Assembly: GCA_963691815.1 (NCBI GenBank) | Contig: OY829658.1 | Coordinates: 13,293,326-13,357,325 of the forward strand | Reading direction: 5' to 3' | DNA from: Echiichthys vipera | Taxonomy: Eukaryota > Chordata > Actinopteri > Perciformes > Trachinidae | DNA length: 64,000 nt | Part shown: one piece after another, positions 35,271 through 58,800 of the stretch | Numbering within the stretch: position 1 is the stretch's first letter | How the letters are laid out: the number at the start of each line of letters is the position of its first letter | Made by a program: the position numbers and the translations under genes | The notes under the pieces: generated by a model | What the model saw: the letters and a program-made list of their open reading frames with translations, nothing else | The model's database searches: none | Told to the model about the DNA's origin: nothing

Positions 35271-37781
35271 ATGGATACCGGCAACTTCTTGGCGGGGATA
35301 TACTTTTTCCTGCCGCTGCTGCTGTCGCTCAATGGGTTCATCTCTTCCTCAACGGCAACAAGCTTTTGTCCCGAGCGCTGTGACTGTCAGCACCCACAAC
35401 ACCTCATGTGCACCAACCGCGGGTTGCGCACTGTGCCCAAACCCGCCTCTCGGTTGTCCGAGGAGTTGCTGGTCTTCAGCCTTGGGGGCAACTTTATTGG
35501 TAACATCTCTGCCTTCGACTTCACACGGTACAGTGACCTCGTCCGGTTGAATTTACAGTACAATCAAATACAAACTATTCACCCAAAAGCATTTGAGAAA
35601 CTCTCCAAGTTGGAAGAGCTGTACCTGGGACATAATCTTTTATCAAATATACCCGCTGGGACTTTACAATCCCTGAAGAAGTTAACTATTCTCTGTGGAA
35701 ATAATAATGCCATTAAGAAAATCACACCGGAGCTCTTTGTCAACTTGGATAATCTTGTTAAATTGCGTCTGGATGACAACTCAATAGAAGCTCTGCAGGA
35801 CTCTGTTTTTAAAAGTTTGACCAGCCTACATTATCTCCATCTGGAATATAACAAACTGCAGCACATTCACAGAAACGCTTTCTCTGAACTCACCAACCTG
35901 CGCTTTCTAAACCTGGCCCACAACAAGCAGTCAGCCGTGCGCAATGCCCTCACTTTCTCCAAGCTCAGAGCTCTGACAACATTGCTGCTGTCTGAAAATG
36001 AAATCCAGTACGTCGGAAACCACGTCTTCCAAAATCTGAAAAAGCTGTCCAAATTGTCCCTCAGCAACAACAGAATCTCTCACCTGGACAGCGGGGCTCT
36101 TAAGGGACTGTCGAGCCTGAGAGAGCTTCTGGTTGACGGGAACGAGCTGGAGGAAATCCCCGCCGGTCTCTTGGACTCTCTGGAGCGCATCGAGGAGCTG
36201 GACTTCAGTCGCAACCGGATTTCCAGCGTGGACTCTTTGGCTTTTTCGCAACTTAAACATCTGAGAGTGCTGAAACTGAAGAACAACATGCTCACCAGCC
36301 TGTCCGGGGATATTTTTGCACTCAACAACGTGCTTTACGACCTGGATCTCCATGGCAACAACTGGACGTGCGACTGTCGCCTAGAGGAGCTGAGAAGATG
36401 GATGTCTGCTGCGCATTCTCAGGGCAAACTATTGACTGTTTTTGTGCAGTGTCATCACCCTGCAACTCTGAGGGGGAAATATCTGGACTATGTGAACAGC
36501 TCTCAGCTGCAGCCCCTTGGGAACTGGACGCACTTGTGCAGGAGCCAAGCTGGGCCAGAGGAGAGCAGGGGAGGGGGGGTATTGGTGAAGGTGGAGGGAA
36601 AAGAGATAGAGAAGACAGATGCCATACAGCAGGAGGAGAGAGATGAAGAAGGCCAAGTGGAGGAGACAGAGGGTGTGGATTTGAGACAGGGGAACAGGGG
36701 TGCAGTCATAATGAGGAGAGAGGGAGAGAAAAGGAAGAGAGAAGGACAGGAGGAGGTGGGGATCCAAGGAGACCAAGGGGGTTTAGAGGTGACAGAATCC
36801 TCTTCTTCACCTGAAAGAAAAAAAACAAAGAAAGAGCAATTCAGCCCAAGGTCACGACCTGCAGCAGAGGCTGCTGAGAAACGTGCAAAAGGTAGACGAA
36901 GGTCAAATGTCATTTCCAGAACTGACCCACCAGCAAATTCCACACCAAGTCCTGCTAGAAACCAGGACGGAAACTCCACTGATCCAAACACAGGGATCAC
37001 TACTACTTCACCGGTCCAGTCAGGACACAAGTTTGATCTTCTGAGGTCAAATCAGGAGGAGGCTCTGCCTGTAATTACAGATCCTTGTGTGTTCAACCGA
37101 CATTTCATCACTAATGTTTCGGTGGATCAAGTGACAACTAGTACAGTCACCATCTACTGGACCACCAGGGATCATCACCGCTACACACCAGGACCTGGGC
37201 CAGGCCTAGATGAAGTCCACTACCGGATTCTGTTCGACCGCTTTGGCATCCCAGATCGTTTCCCCCGCTATGTTTACGCTCATGGCACGGCTCGCTCAGT
37301 AACCCTTCGAGAACTCAGCTCTGACGTGACCTACATGGTCTGCGTGGAAGGAGTGGTCGGAGGATCTGTGTGTCAAGTTGCACCCCGTGACCACTGCGCA
37401 GGGCTGGTCACTCTCCCTGAGGGGTTCAGCCGTGGAGGCATGCTGACCTCTGACCTCGAGCTGGTGACGGTGGCCACGCTGGCCGGGAACGCCATGCTGC
37501 TGCTCATCATCGGTGGGGTGTGGCTGGGTCGGAGCCTGAAAAGGAGGCTGCAGAGGAGGAAGACGGCCGTGCACGTGCGACACATGTACTCCACCAGGCG
37601 ACCGTTTCGTCCCGCCGTGGCGACCGCCTCGGTGTCCGCCGACTTCACCAGTTACCAGAGCAGCCGTCCAGCTCGGCTTGCACCGCTAGAGGAAGGGGAC
37701 CTCATTGAGTTCCCTTGTGACCGCTTTCTGGACAGCAACAGTGTTCGCAGAGACAGTGACATGCAGAGATTCTCTGACTAG
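35271..37781 (+). CDS. tril: TRIL, TLR4 interactor with leucine-rich repeats
   Basis: Single-exon ORF, 836 aa (human about 811). Type I membrane receptor that in mammals associates with TLR4 and TLR3 and is brain-enriched; in Xenopus it is reported to act in BMP signalling. Signal peptide about 1-29 (AGIYFFLPLLLSLNGF); LRR N-cap with CPERCDC 33-39; about 12-13 LRRs 65-360 (for example NQIQTIHPKAFEKL); LRR C-cap NNWTCDC about 363-423; a highly charged Glu/Arg/Lys-rich linker about 425-560; Ser/Thr/Pro-rich stretch to 595; fibronectin III about 604-700 with TVTIYW; transmembrane helix about 729-753 (LVTVATLAGNAMLLLIIGGV); basic cytoplasmic tail to SDMQRFSD. There is no TIR domain, as in the family. 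The start is the ATG at 35,271; the in-frame GTG two codons earlier is not needed. One LRR (about 212-240, LNLAHNKQSAVRNALTF) is longer than the others. It converges with creb5. Confidence 0.96.
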   Translation: MDTGNFLAGIYFFLPLLLSLNGFISSSTATSFCPERCDCQHPQHLMCTNRGLRTVPKPASRLSEELLVFSLGGNFIGNISAFDFTRYSDLVRLNLQYNQIQTIHPKAFEKLSKLEELYLGHNLLSNIPAGTLQSLKKLTILCGNNNAIKKITPELFVNLDNLVKLRLDDNSIEALQDSVFKSLTSLHYLHLEYNKLQHIHRNAFSELTNLRFLNLAHNKQSAVRNALTFSKLRALTTLLLSENEIQYVGNHVFQNLKKLSKLSLSNNRISHLDSGALKGLSSLRELLVDGNELEEIPAGLLDSLERIEELDFSRNRISSVDSLAFSQLKHLRVLKLKNNMLTSLSGDIFALNNVLYDLDLHGNNWTCDCRLEELRRWMSAAHSQGKLLTVFVQCHHPATLRGKYLDYVNSSQLQPLGNWTHLCRSQAGPEESRGGGVLVKVEGKEIEKTDAIQQEERDEEGQVEETEGVDLRQGNRGAVIMRREGEKRKREGQEEVGIQGDQGGLEVTESSSSPERKKTKKEQFSPRSRPAAEAAEKRAKGRRRSNVISRTDPPANSTPSPARNQDGNSTDPNTGITTTSPVQSGHKFDLLRSNQEEALPVITDPCVFNRHFITNVSVDQVTTSTVTIYWTTRDHHRYTPGPGPGLDEVHYRILFDRFGIPDRFPRYVYAHGTARSVTLRELSSDVTYMVCVEGVVGGSVCQVAPRDHCAGLVTLPEGFSRGGMLTSDLELVTVATLAGNAMLLLIIGGVWLGRSLKRRLQRRKTAVHVRHMYSTRRPFRPAVATASVSADFTSYQSSRPARLAPLEEGDLIEFPCDRFLDSNSVRRDSDMQRFSD

Positions 37782-37867
37782 AGCCTTGAAAACTGAAAAA
37801 CAAATGTTGTAATTTTATAACAGAGAGACATGTGAATTGGCTTTTGCTACTTTGGCCCAGTCCCCTC

Positions 37868-38322
37868 TCTTAAGCCCTATTCGGATTGGATTATCTTAAT
37901 GTGGGAACGTGGGGCAAGGTTATTTTTACCAGAGGTTTTTATCCTGTCCGAATGCGCCATGTCAGTAATTATTCCGGATAATGTCAGTAAAAGATTTCAC
38001 CTTCGGTAAAATATGTGTAGATTTTCCTAAATAGTTTCAACATATTATTGAGCATGGAAGAAGCACTCTTTTTAGATAATCGATTCTGTCCTTTAGTTCT
38101 GTGTTTACTAAATTTTGTGATATCAGGAACCTTCGTAGCACACACATGGGGACAGGGAGATGACGTAGTACCTAAATAGAGTAACCCCTCCCACTGCTGG
38201 TAGAATACAGGGATTTTTTAATCCCGTGCAAATTGCCCATTTATAAACAGACGTCCTGAGGTAAAATTATTTTACCCCATGTCCCCACTTTAAATCATTC
38301 CCTTCCAAATAGAGCTTTGGTC
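37868..38322. mobile_element. MITE with about 60-bp imperfect inverted termini in the tril 3' region
   Basis: The left arm (37,870-37,932) reads AGCCCTATTCGGATTGGATT, then TGTGGGAACGTGGGGCAA. The right arm inverted (38,320-38,258) reads AGCTCTATTTGGAAGGGAAT, then GTGGGGACATGGGGTAAA. The interior is unique and AT-rich, without an ORF. It is about 455 bp and about 90 bases past the tril stop, so it probably lies within the 3'UTR. Confidence 0.65.
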
Positions 38323-38929
38323 ATATTAAAACCTCGGGTGGGTTTATGACTGTGAACAAACCAAGTCAACAACCCCACCATTTCTTGTCTTTCCTTTACA
38401 TTTGACGACCAGAAAACATTTAAAGTGACAATAGAACAGCTGAGCTCATCAGCGCCTTTTCAGACACCAGAGGAAGTACAATCCCTCCGACTTCCTTTTC
38501 CTGCTTTGTGCCTTTCCTCTTTCATTTCCTTGCACCTGCGATTGTTTCTAAACGTGTGATTTCTCTGTGGATCCGCCGTGTGTACGCATGCACGATTGCT
38601 CACTGATTTCAACTATGGTGCTAATGTTGAGTTCATAGACATCATATGTATGTGTATCATTTGTACAGTATGTAACTACGGCTGCTGGTTGGCAGGAAAA
38701 TAACACTTGTTTTGTATCACATCTATCACGTTTTTATACTTTTGATTTTGCATTACATGAAGAAGTAAAATCCCCAACAATGTGATTGGTTGTCATTTGA
38801 GTGTTTATGGATGGTTCATCTCTATAATAGATGTTGCTTTCAAATATATTTTACAGAAGCCACTGATTATGTAAAGCCCACGGGGATCATATTTCTAGAG
38901 ATATATGAAGAGTATTCCATATATACATT

Positions 38930-38974
<45 letters not shown>

Positions 38975-39897
38975 CACAAAGATTAATGACATTAACCTTT
39001 TGAACTTTGTGTTTTGCTCCCTTTATCTTGTCATCATATGCCTCAGCCAAGCAGGCCATATGTTTAGGATACTTAAAAAAACAAAGCCAAAATGGGTCAC
39101 TTGCTATTGACTGGCGATATTAGCCACAATCTATTTATCGTGTTTTTAAATATGGAGCCATTAATCCGATTTTTACCTCTGCAACTGATATGGATTGATA
39201 ACGATGTGTGGTGATAATAGCAATAATATGTCAGAGAAAAAAGTGTGTGTGCATGCATGTGTATCAATGATTTTGCATGCGTGTCAGGATGAGGTCTGGC
39301 AATAGTTAAGCAGTCCCTTTGTTTGAGGAGACAGGGTGGAGTGCCTCCCACACTTGGTCCAAATCAGGCAAACACACACACACACACACACATATGCACG
39401 ATTACATGCATGTACAGTATATTTATGTCACCATACAGTCAGAAAGGAAGGCTTTCGACAAAAAAAAAAAACATTAATATTCTGCAGTAAAGAGTTATTT
39501 ATAGCTGGCACCAAAATGAAGTCCTTAAGTTTGACAAACTTTCATTTACTGATAGCAAATGCAATCAGACAACTTACATATTCAAATAAAAAACAAAATA
39601 CCCTGTGTAATGTGTAATATACATAAAGAAAGGTGTAGTTTGTTTTATTGGCCAAACAAAACACAGCATGATTGCTGACCATTCCAGTCGTTATGGTCAA
39701 CTACCACTAAAAAAACAGTCACTAGATGGCAGACTAGACCATACTGTACAGAAACAAATTGATAACTGTAATCTCACAAGTTCACTGTGGTAAAATAAGT
39801 CCCATTGTGAACAGATTGTATGTCTTAAAAATATATTTTTAAAGGATACACAATTAAAAAAAACAAACATGAAAATACCAGAGTTTTTAAAACATTT
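38323..39897. other. tril downstream region / convergent intergenic
   Basis: Likely the rest of the tril 3'UTR and a short spacer before the creb5 3' end. AATAAA on the plus strand at 39,585-39,590 is a possible tril polyA signal. (TA)n lies at 38,935-38,970 and a short (CA)n at 39,372-39,391. No ORF is of interest. Confidence 0.4.
38935..38970. repeat. (TA)n microsatellite
   Basis: 18 TA units. Confidence 0.95.
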
Positions 39898-39903
39898 TTT
39901 ATT
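39898..39903 (-). terminator. Candidate creb5 polyadenylation signal
   Basis: AATAAA on the minus strand about 705 bases past the creb5 stop (40,608), followed by A-rich sequence. The call rests on the hexamer only. Confidence 0.35.
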
Positions 39904-40607
39904 AACGGACAGAGATTGAGACGTGGTGCAGTTTATAGGTATTTAGTGTCTTGGAGCAGTTTTTTTAAAAAGTGCCTGAAGGGTAATACTGTACAATCAT
40001 GTTCTAAATGGCCTTCCAAGACAGATCCCAAATCTTAAAATAAACATTTTATGTCTTAGTATGAATAATTTGTAGAAAAATACAAAGTTTGGACAAGCTG
40101 CTTCTGCATCAAAGAGAAGGCATAAGGTGTGCACTTGCAGATGCTCGGAAATATAAAACAAAAATATAGGCTGTTGTTTGTGTCTTTCAATCAGTGCAAG
40201 ATATAGGAGCAAGAGATATTGAAATGATATGATGACTGTTTATGTGCATAATCAGTGGGTAGCAGGCAAAGGTTAGATTGCTGTGAACAGAAACATTTTC
40301 TGAATAAACACAGGATCCAGTTGCCATGTATCATCACAGTTCTTTAACAAGTCATTTTTTTTGCACCTGCTATGGAAATGTATCAGTATGTGGTTCTGGT
40401 CTCCTGTCTGACCAGAAAATAGGATAATAGTGTTGACAAAATACCTCAGTGTTCACATGGATTTAAAATTCACCTATCCAGTTCAGTATTTCATTTACAA
40501 TGTAAAGAGACACACAGCTGAGTGAGACTTTAGTGCCACAAAAAGATAATTTAGTCTAGATTCAGCTATCCAGTCCAACCCCCCCCCCCCACCCTATATG
40601 GTGACGG

Positions 40608-53329
<12,722 letters not shown>

Positions 53330-53342
53330 GTCATACGCAAGC

Positions 53343-54548
53343 CTTCAAAACACATAAAGCAAGAACAACATATTAGGAATCCTCAACATTACTGTAGATA
53401 GGGAACTGCTGTATCCCTCTGTACAGTTTCTGTATTTTTATTCAGCAGGCAACTTGTAGTTCTATGATTTTAACTACACAGACAATGCCCTGAGATAAAT
53501 CACACACTTAGGATGAATGACACAGTTATCTTGCTATTACCACGTCTTTATCGTGGAGGCGGTATGTGTAATGAGGTAGATGCCATAGATGATGGATGTT
53601 TCTCCCAGAGACACAACATTATCTCTAGGAAAATGATCTCCTTGGTGCCAGCAGGAGAGCGACAGTATTGTTGTATATTGCAGGTAGTCATTTTTATTAG
53701 GATCAGTGCTATAATAAATACAAGCTGTTTGTGCTTTTCCTAACTATTAATTACACATTACTACAGGTAGTATCAGGTAAGCACCAGCTTATTATAGCCT
53801 TACCACATCATGATCTTTACGCCACATGGTTGTTATGTGAAGTGCTGAGTGCTATTAAGCTTTAATCGGGGCATTGGTTAATAATACAGGCGTGTTGAAA
53901 GGATACATGCTTGCTTAAAAATGTCGACACAAACAGAAAACAGTATAATGATGAATCCAAATGCAGGGGTAACCCAGGCTTGACCCACTCAGCTCTTCAG
54001 TGGAGATATTAAGCCAGTCATGGGGGGTAATTATGACTTATTTAGAGTGCTACTGCTGCTGACCCCTCATTTTCCACTGAGAGCAAAGCAAGACGCCTTT
54101 AACTCCCTGGCCTCAGGCATTCCCGTGAGCTGCGTGTCACCAAACAAGAGTCACACACTTGCAGAGAGGTCAGCAGGTTGACCCTTGCTTGACTTTTCCT
54201 TCTTTGCCGTAGATTACTACTACTACGTTTACTGATAACTGCAGGAGAGGTGATCGAGAAATGTCGAAAGGCTCTGATGGTCGCGGTGAGAATCGGGTGG
54301 GACACTTATTCATAGGTGTACACGAGCTTTCCCTTCAAGCAAACCGTATGTGTGTGTGAGCAGAAAGCGCTGAGAAGACAGTAAAGTGGGTCCTGATGTT
54401 ATGGGAAAGAGTGAGAGCGAAAGAGAGACAGAGGGTAAAGTACATGCTCCATAAGAAATGGAAAGTGTGGGGGGTGGGGGGGGGGGCTCGAGGGTTGGGG
54501 AGTGACATTAGGGTGATGGAGAGGGGAATGGAAAGGGCAAGTGGCAGC

Positions 54549-54591
<43 letters not shown>

Positions 54592-55789
54592 AGGAGGAGG
54601 ACACAATGAATGGAAGAGAGAAGGAATGAGGGTGGGAGGCGCGGAGGGAGGGTTGCACTGTACTCCTACTCTGACAGGTTTGAACCTGCCTCAGCCCCCA
54701 TTTTCCAACCCCCTCCAGTAGAGGTGACTTCATAGGTGTGTGAGCGTGCGTGTGTGTTTGTGTGTGTATTACGAAATGGAATGAGCAAGCAAGTGTCCGG
54801 GTTTCAACACCACAATTATAGATAGATAGACAGATAGATACTTTACAAAATCAGTTGGAAAAAGACACTAGTTTAGTTTGAGTAGCTGCACTGTACAGGG
54901 TGTATAGCCTCAGAGCAATGATATTACATTATGGGATATTTCACAGATAAATACACAGAGGTGGTGATAATCATGATTATCTTCTACAGCTTCCAGCAGC
55001 ATTGTAGGCTCAAGGATGAGCAGGCTCAGCACATTTTCAGCAAAACCTTCTGTCAGAGCGGTTACATCAATGCGGAATGACGTCACCCTTAATACACAAA
55101 TCCAGCAACGGACCAGACAACGTGTTGCCAATTTAAAAAAAACGATTAATTTCTCTGTGTTTAACTTGTTTTATATGTTTTTGGGATAACTAAATCATTA
55201 GACTTTTTTTTCCCGCTGCCTGAACGATGAATGACATAATACGCAACTTAAAAAAAACAAACAAAAAAAACACCTGTGCTTGTGAATCATCGACAATATC
55301 CAGCTTTTTAAAAAATAACTTTACTTACTACTTCTTAAAGTTGCCATGTTTGATGGATGAATGTGAACAATGTCCAACTAGTCGCGCCGGCTTGGATTCA
55401 GCTCAAATTATAGGCAGCGGTTCTGATCAGCAAAATGGTCCAGAAGCCGGGCGGTAAGTGCCCGCCTGTGTCTCGGGAACATGCCGGTGAGTTTCCTTTC
55501 CTACCGCTATCGTATTAGCAACCTGTCCAACTCATAAACAAGCCCGGCACAGCTGTACGGAGAGTGCTGTCACACCCCCCAAATAGACTCGTCCGCCTAG
55601 TGATGAGACTTCACCGGCGGGACAGCAAGCCAAAAAAACTTCCCTCCTCCGTTAACTTTCCAGTAGCGTAGAAAAATAAGAAATGAGCGTCCGCAGATAC
55701 ATTCAGCAGAGTGTGTCCGCGTCCGGCGAGCGCTTCGCTGTTGAGTTTAAAGTTTTTGTGAATGAAAGTTAGTAAGTGCGGAGGCTTAC
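53343..55789 (-). other. creb5 intron 1
   Basis: Between the exon 1 donor (55,790) and exon 2 (acceptor TTTTGAAG|GC at 53,342). It holds a purine tract (54,548-54,590), a poly-G run near 54,475-54,486 and a second perfect CRE at 55,078-55,085. The ORF at 55,227-55,457 (plus) ends at a donor-like GGCG|GTAAGT but has no recognised family. Confidence 0.5.
54474..54603. repeat. Purine-rich low-complexity tract
   Basis: G run (GGGGGTGGGGGGGGGG), then GAGA repeats (54,548-54,590) and GGAGGAGGA. Confidence 0.9.
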
Positions 55790-55910
55790 CTACAAGTAGA
55801 GAGGGGGACAAGCGGCGCTCCAGAGAGGAACCACGTTGGACTGGAGCGAGATTACAATACGATCTATTTACAGAAGCATTACATCACCCGCCCGGTGACG
55901 TCACGTGGGA
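55790..55910 (-). promoter_or_regulatory. creb5 non-coding exon 1 and promoter with consensus CRE
   Basis: On the minus strand exon 1 ends TTGTAG|GTAAGCC at 55,790. In the frame of the exon 2 ATG it meets a TAA without another ATG, so it is a leader. Just upstream is the full palindrome TGACGTCA at 55,896-55,903, overlapping an E-box CACGTG (55,902-55,907). CpG density is raised from about 55,480 to 56,080. The transcription start is inferred as about 55,850-55,890. Confidence 0.6.
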
Positions 55911-56229
55911 TTCCTGAACTTCTAAATCATTGCGGTCCCGTACGGAGAGAGGGATTGAGGGGGGCGGGGTTATGACACCGGCCGGTAGGGGACGGACGGG
56001 ACGGGGCAGCAGCATGGTGGCGGAGCTTGACCGACAGACAAACCACGCCAGCGGCAACGTTACGTGACGGGACACGGGGCGGATGATGAGACTCTCTCTC
56101 CCTCTCTCTCTCCTCACTTTTCAGTGTCTGTCTGAAACGGGACGTCCCAGCGACTGCATCGAGTTCCTACGTCTACATTTGCTCTTCTAACCTATTTATT
56201 TTAGAATCGATAGAAATATTATTATGAAA

Positions 56230-56760
56230 CATAAAAAAGGAAGAGTGTTTAACATTTAGCCTACTTTAAAACGTGTACAAAGCCCTTAGGTTCCACTTCG
56301 GTGCTAAATTGCAAATACTTATAGTGGTAATTTGGAGTAAATTATATATTTTTAGTTACACTAGGCTTTATTAAAGTACTCTTTAATTTAACTTCATTAG
56401 AAGTGTATTTAAGGATACTCACAAATAGTGCACTTAAATGTGTATTCATTTAATTAATTAAGTGTATGAAATAAAGTGCATTGTAGACCTAGAGTATACT
56501 TACATTACGACTACTTTATTCTACATTTGCAGGCTGAACTTCAGCTCACTTCAAATACATGTACTGTCTCAAATGCATGTTGTATATGTAGGCTATAATA
56601 AGTGTACTTTATTTATACTTTAATATTATATTATCAGTATTATAGATATGTTTATAGATATGAAGTCCTATAAAGGTGCATTTCACTATAAAGGTGCATT
56701 TCACTATAAATGTCAGTTTTCTAAATGTTAGTACACTTGTGAATAGTGAACTTTGTTTCC
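56230..56760 (+). mobile_element. AGTGTACTT-family AT-rich element, forward copy
   Basis: Shares TTATAGTGGTAATTTGGAGT, CTTTATTAAAGTACTCTTTA and ATTAGAAGTGTATTTAAGGA with the element at 33,195-33,625 and, inverted, with 58,310-58,800. A short tandem duplication of AAAGGTGCATTTCACTATAA is at 56,674-56,708. Confidence 0.55.
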
Positions 56761-58309
56761 ACCATTGGGAAGTGTAGGCTATAGGTCACAGTTGGCGGGT
56801 CCAATGATATATTTTCATAATTATTACAATCATTATAGTAATTATTATAGGCTTCGCAATGCCGTGATGAAAATTAAAATAAGAAAAGATATGGGTGGTA
56901 GTTCAAAAGTTTTTGCAGTGGAGCTGATTGATAGAGTGTTACACATTGTGATAGACTGTGTTTGTTGTCCATTAATACATCCACAGTAAATACACACTGG
57001 TCAACACATGTTGCACTGGCAGCCATTGTGTGTTTGATATGATGTCATAAGTCATGAACAGGGTAGAGAGTTACGCCCCGTTCTGACACAAGCTTGTGTA
57101 GGGGACATGTTATACAGGAACAGCTTCCCAGTTTGTTCAAGTTGTTATTCTTTTTGTTTTGTAATAAAAGAAGATCTTTGGGTGTATTGTTTGGCAGTTT
57201 TGACAGAGATGAGATTTTATTATTCTATTCAGGCTTATGCATCCTTTGTCATGGTTTTCAATTAGGACACACTGAATTCAGTTATTGTTGCCAAAGATAA
57301 ATGAATGCCCACTGTTTTGTTATTTGATCAGATTTATTTATATGATGTCATGAAATCACCTTGACCATACAAGATAACAGGAGGGGACTTTTCATCGCAT
57401 TCCCATCTCCGCTGAGCTAATCCATGCAGTAATATCTGCCATGTTTGGTCTGGCTTTCCGGTGCTCCAGCTGGTCTGAAGCTGAACAGAGGGATATAGTT
57501 TTGTTGTGGTTGAAGTGCAAAATGGGACCAAACCCTACTGACTCATCATCCACCAATCACCTAAAGTATGCAAATTCTAGTAGCCGTGGCAACAACAAGA
57601 AACAGGAAGTTGTGATGATGTCACCGTGTTTTGAGCTCTACCCCCATGTGGATGTGAATCACTGAGCTTTGTTTTCAGTGAAGATATGGGATGTTATACG
57701 GCGCATGTCTGTGTGCCCGTGAAGAGTGCACAGTCACACTAAAAAGTGTATGACGGCAGCCAGGAAGTCTCTGGCTGGTGCCCTGGAGCAGACAATGCCA
57801 TGGAGATTACAACTACCTTCATAACTCAGTGGCTATACCGGCCATTACCATCTGGCATCTTTACCTCAGCATGGCTCTTAACAGCCAGACTGGGAGCTGC
57901 CTTCTCAGAGCCTGATGTCACCCTATCTGTAAAAATATGGCGTTTCAGGTCAAAGGTCAAACAAACTTACTGACCTCAATCCACATGTAGCACTATCCTC
58001 ACTGTAGCTCTGGTTCAGCTGCCAAACTGGTCTGATTTGATGCATGGTGGTTTCTGACTATTTCTATCAGTGAAGTGCAGAGCAGGACTAATGCACCACT
58101 TAAATAGTAACTGGAAACAGATACTTTAAACTGCATCCAAGTATACAGTCATCTGATTGTGTAATGCAATGGTTGGAGTTAAATTTACACTCAACTCTGC
58201 CCTCGCATGCAGAACCCCGCAAGAGAAGACCGCTTATGCGTGATTGTTATGATTTAGTTTGGTCCACACTGCGCAATGCATGTAGACTGGTTGAACTGTT
58301 TCTTTGATA

Positions 58310-58800
58310 AACTATTTATTTTAGGCTACTTTACTTAAGTATTTGTTCAAAAAATGTGCTAAGTGCACTTCTAATATGTTGCTATACTGTGGTATATTTT
58401 TTGTCGTTTTCAAGTACACTTAAGTATACTCAAGTAGTACTCACACACATTGAGACTTAGGTTTAAATACGGTTTTAACAAAGTGAAAATAAAGTACACT
58501 TTAATAAAGCATACCGATTGACTTGACAATAAGTATACTTTGCATAAATAATCTAAATTACCACTATAAGTACTTGAGCACATTAGTATTATTTTTAAAA
58601 CTACACTTACCTACAGTTTGCAATAAAGTACACTTTTCTTCAGTACTGAAATACCACTATTGTTGCAGAATTATTATATTTATTTGTAGTACGTTGAAGT
58701 TGAACTCAATGACGTCTACAGTGTATTAAATATACCGTAAACTAAGCACAAAAAGTACTTTTGTATACTTGATTTAAAATTCTAAGTACTTTTTGACTGT
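58310..58800 (-). mobile_element. AGTGTACTT-family AT-rich element, inverted copy
   Basis: The inverted sequence begins CAGTCAAAAAGTACTTAGAA (from 58,796) and contains TACTTATAGTGGTAATTTAG and TTTATTAAAGTGTACTTTAT-like blocks, matching 56,230-56,760 in opposite orientation about 1.55 kb away. Confidence 0.55.

Noticed and set aside
36503..37030. 175-codon minus ORF
   Set aside because: It is a shadow of the purine-rich tril linker.
55227..55457. Plus-strand ORF ending at GGCG|GTAAGT near creb5 exon 1
   Set aside because: It could be a divergent transcript, but there is no domain and the donor alone is weak evidence.
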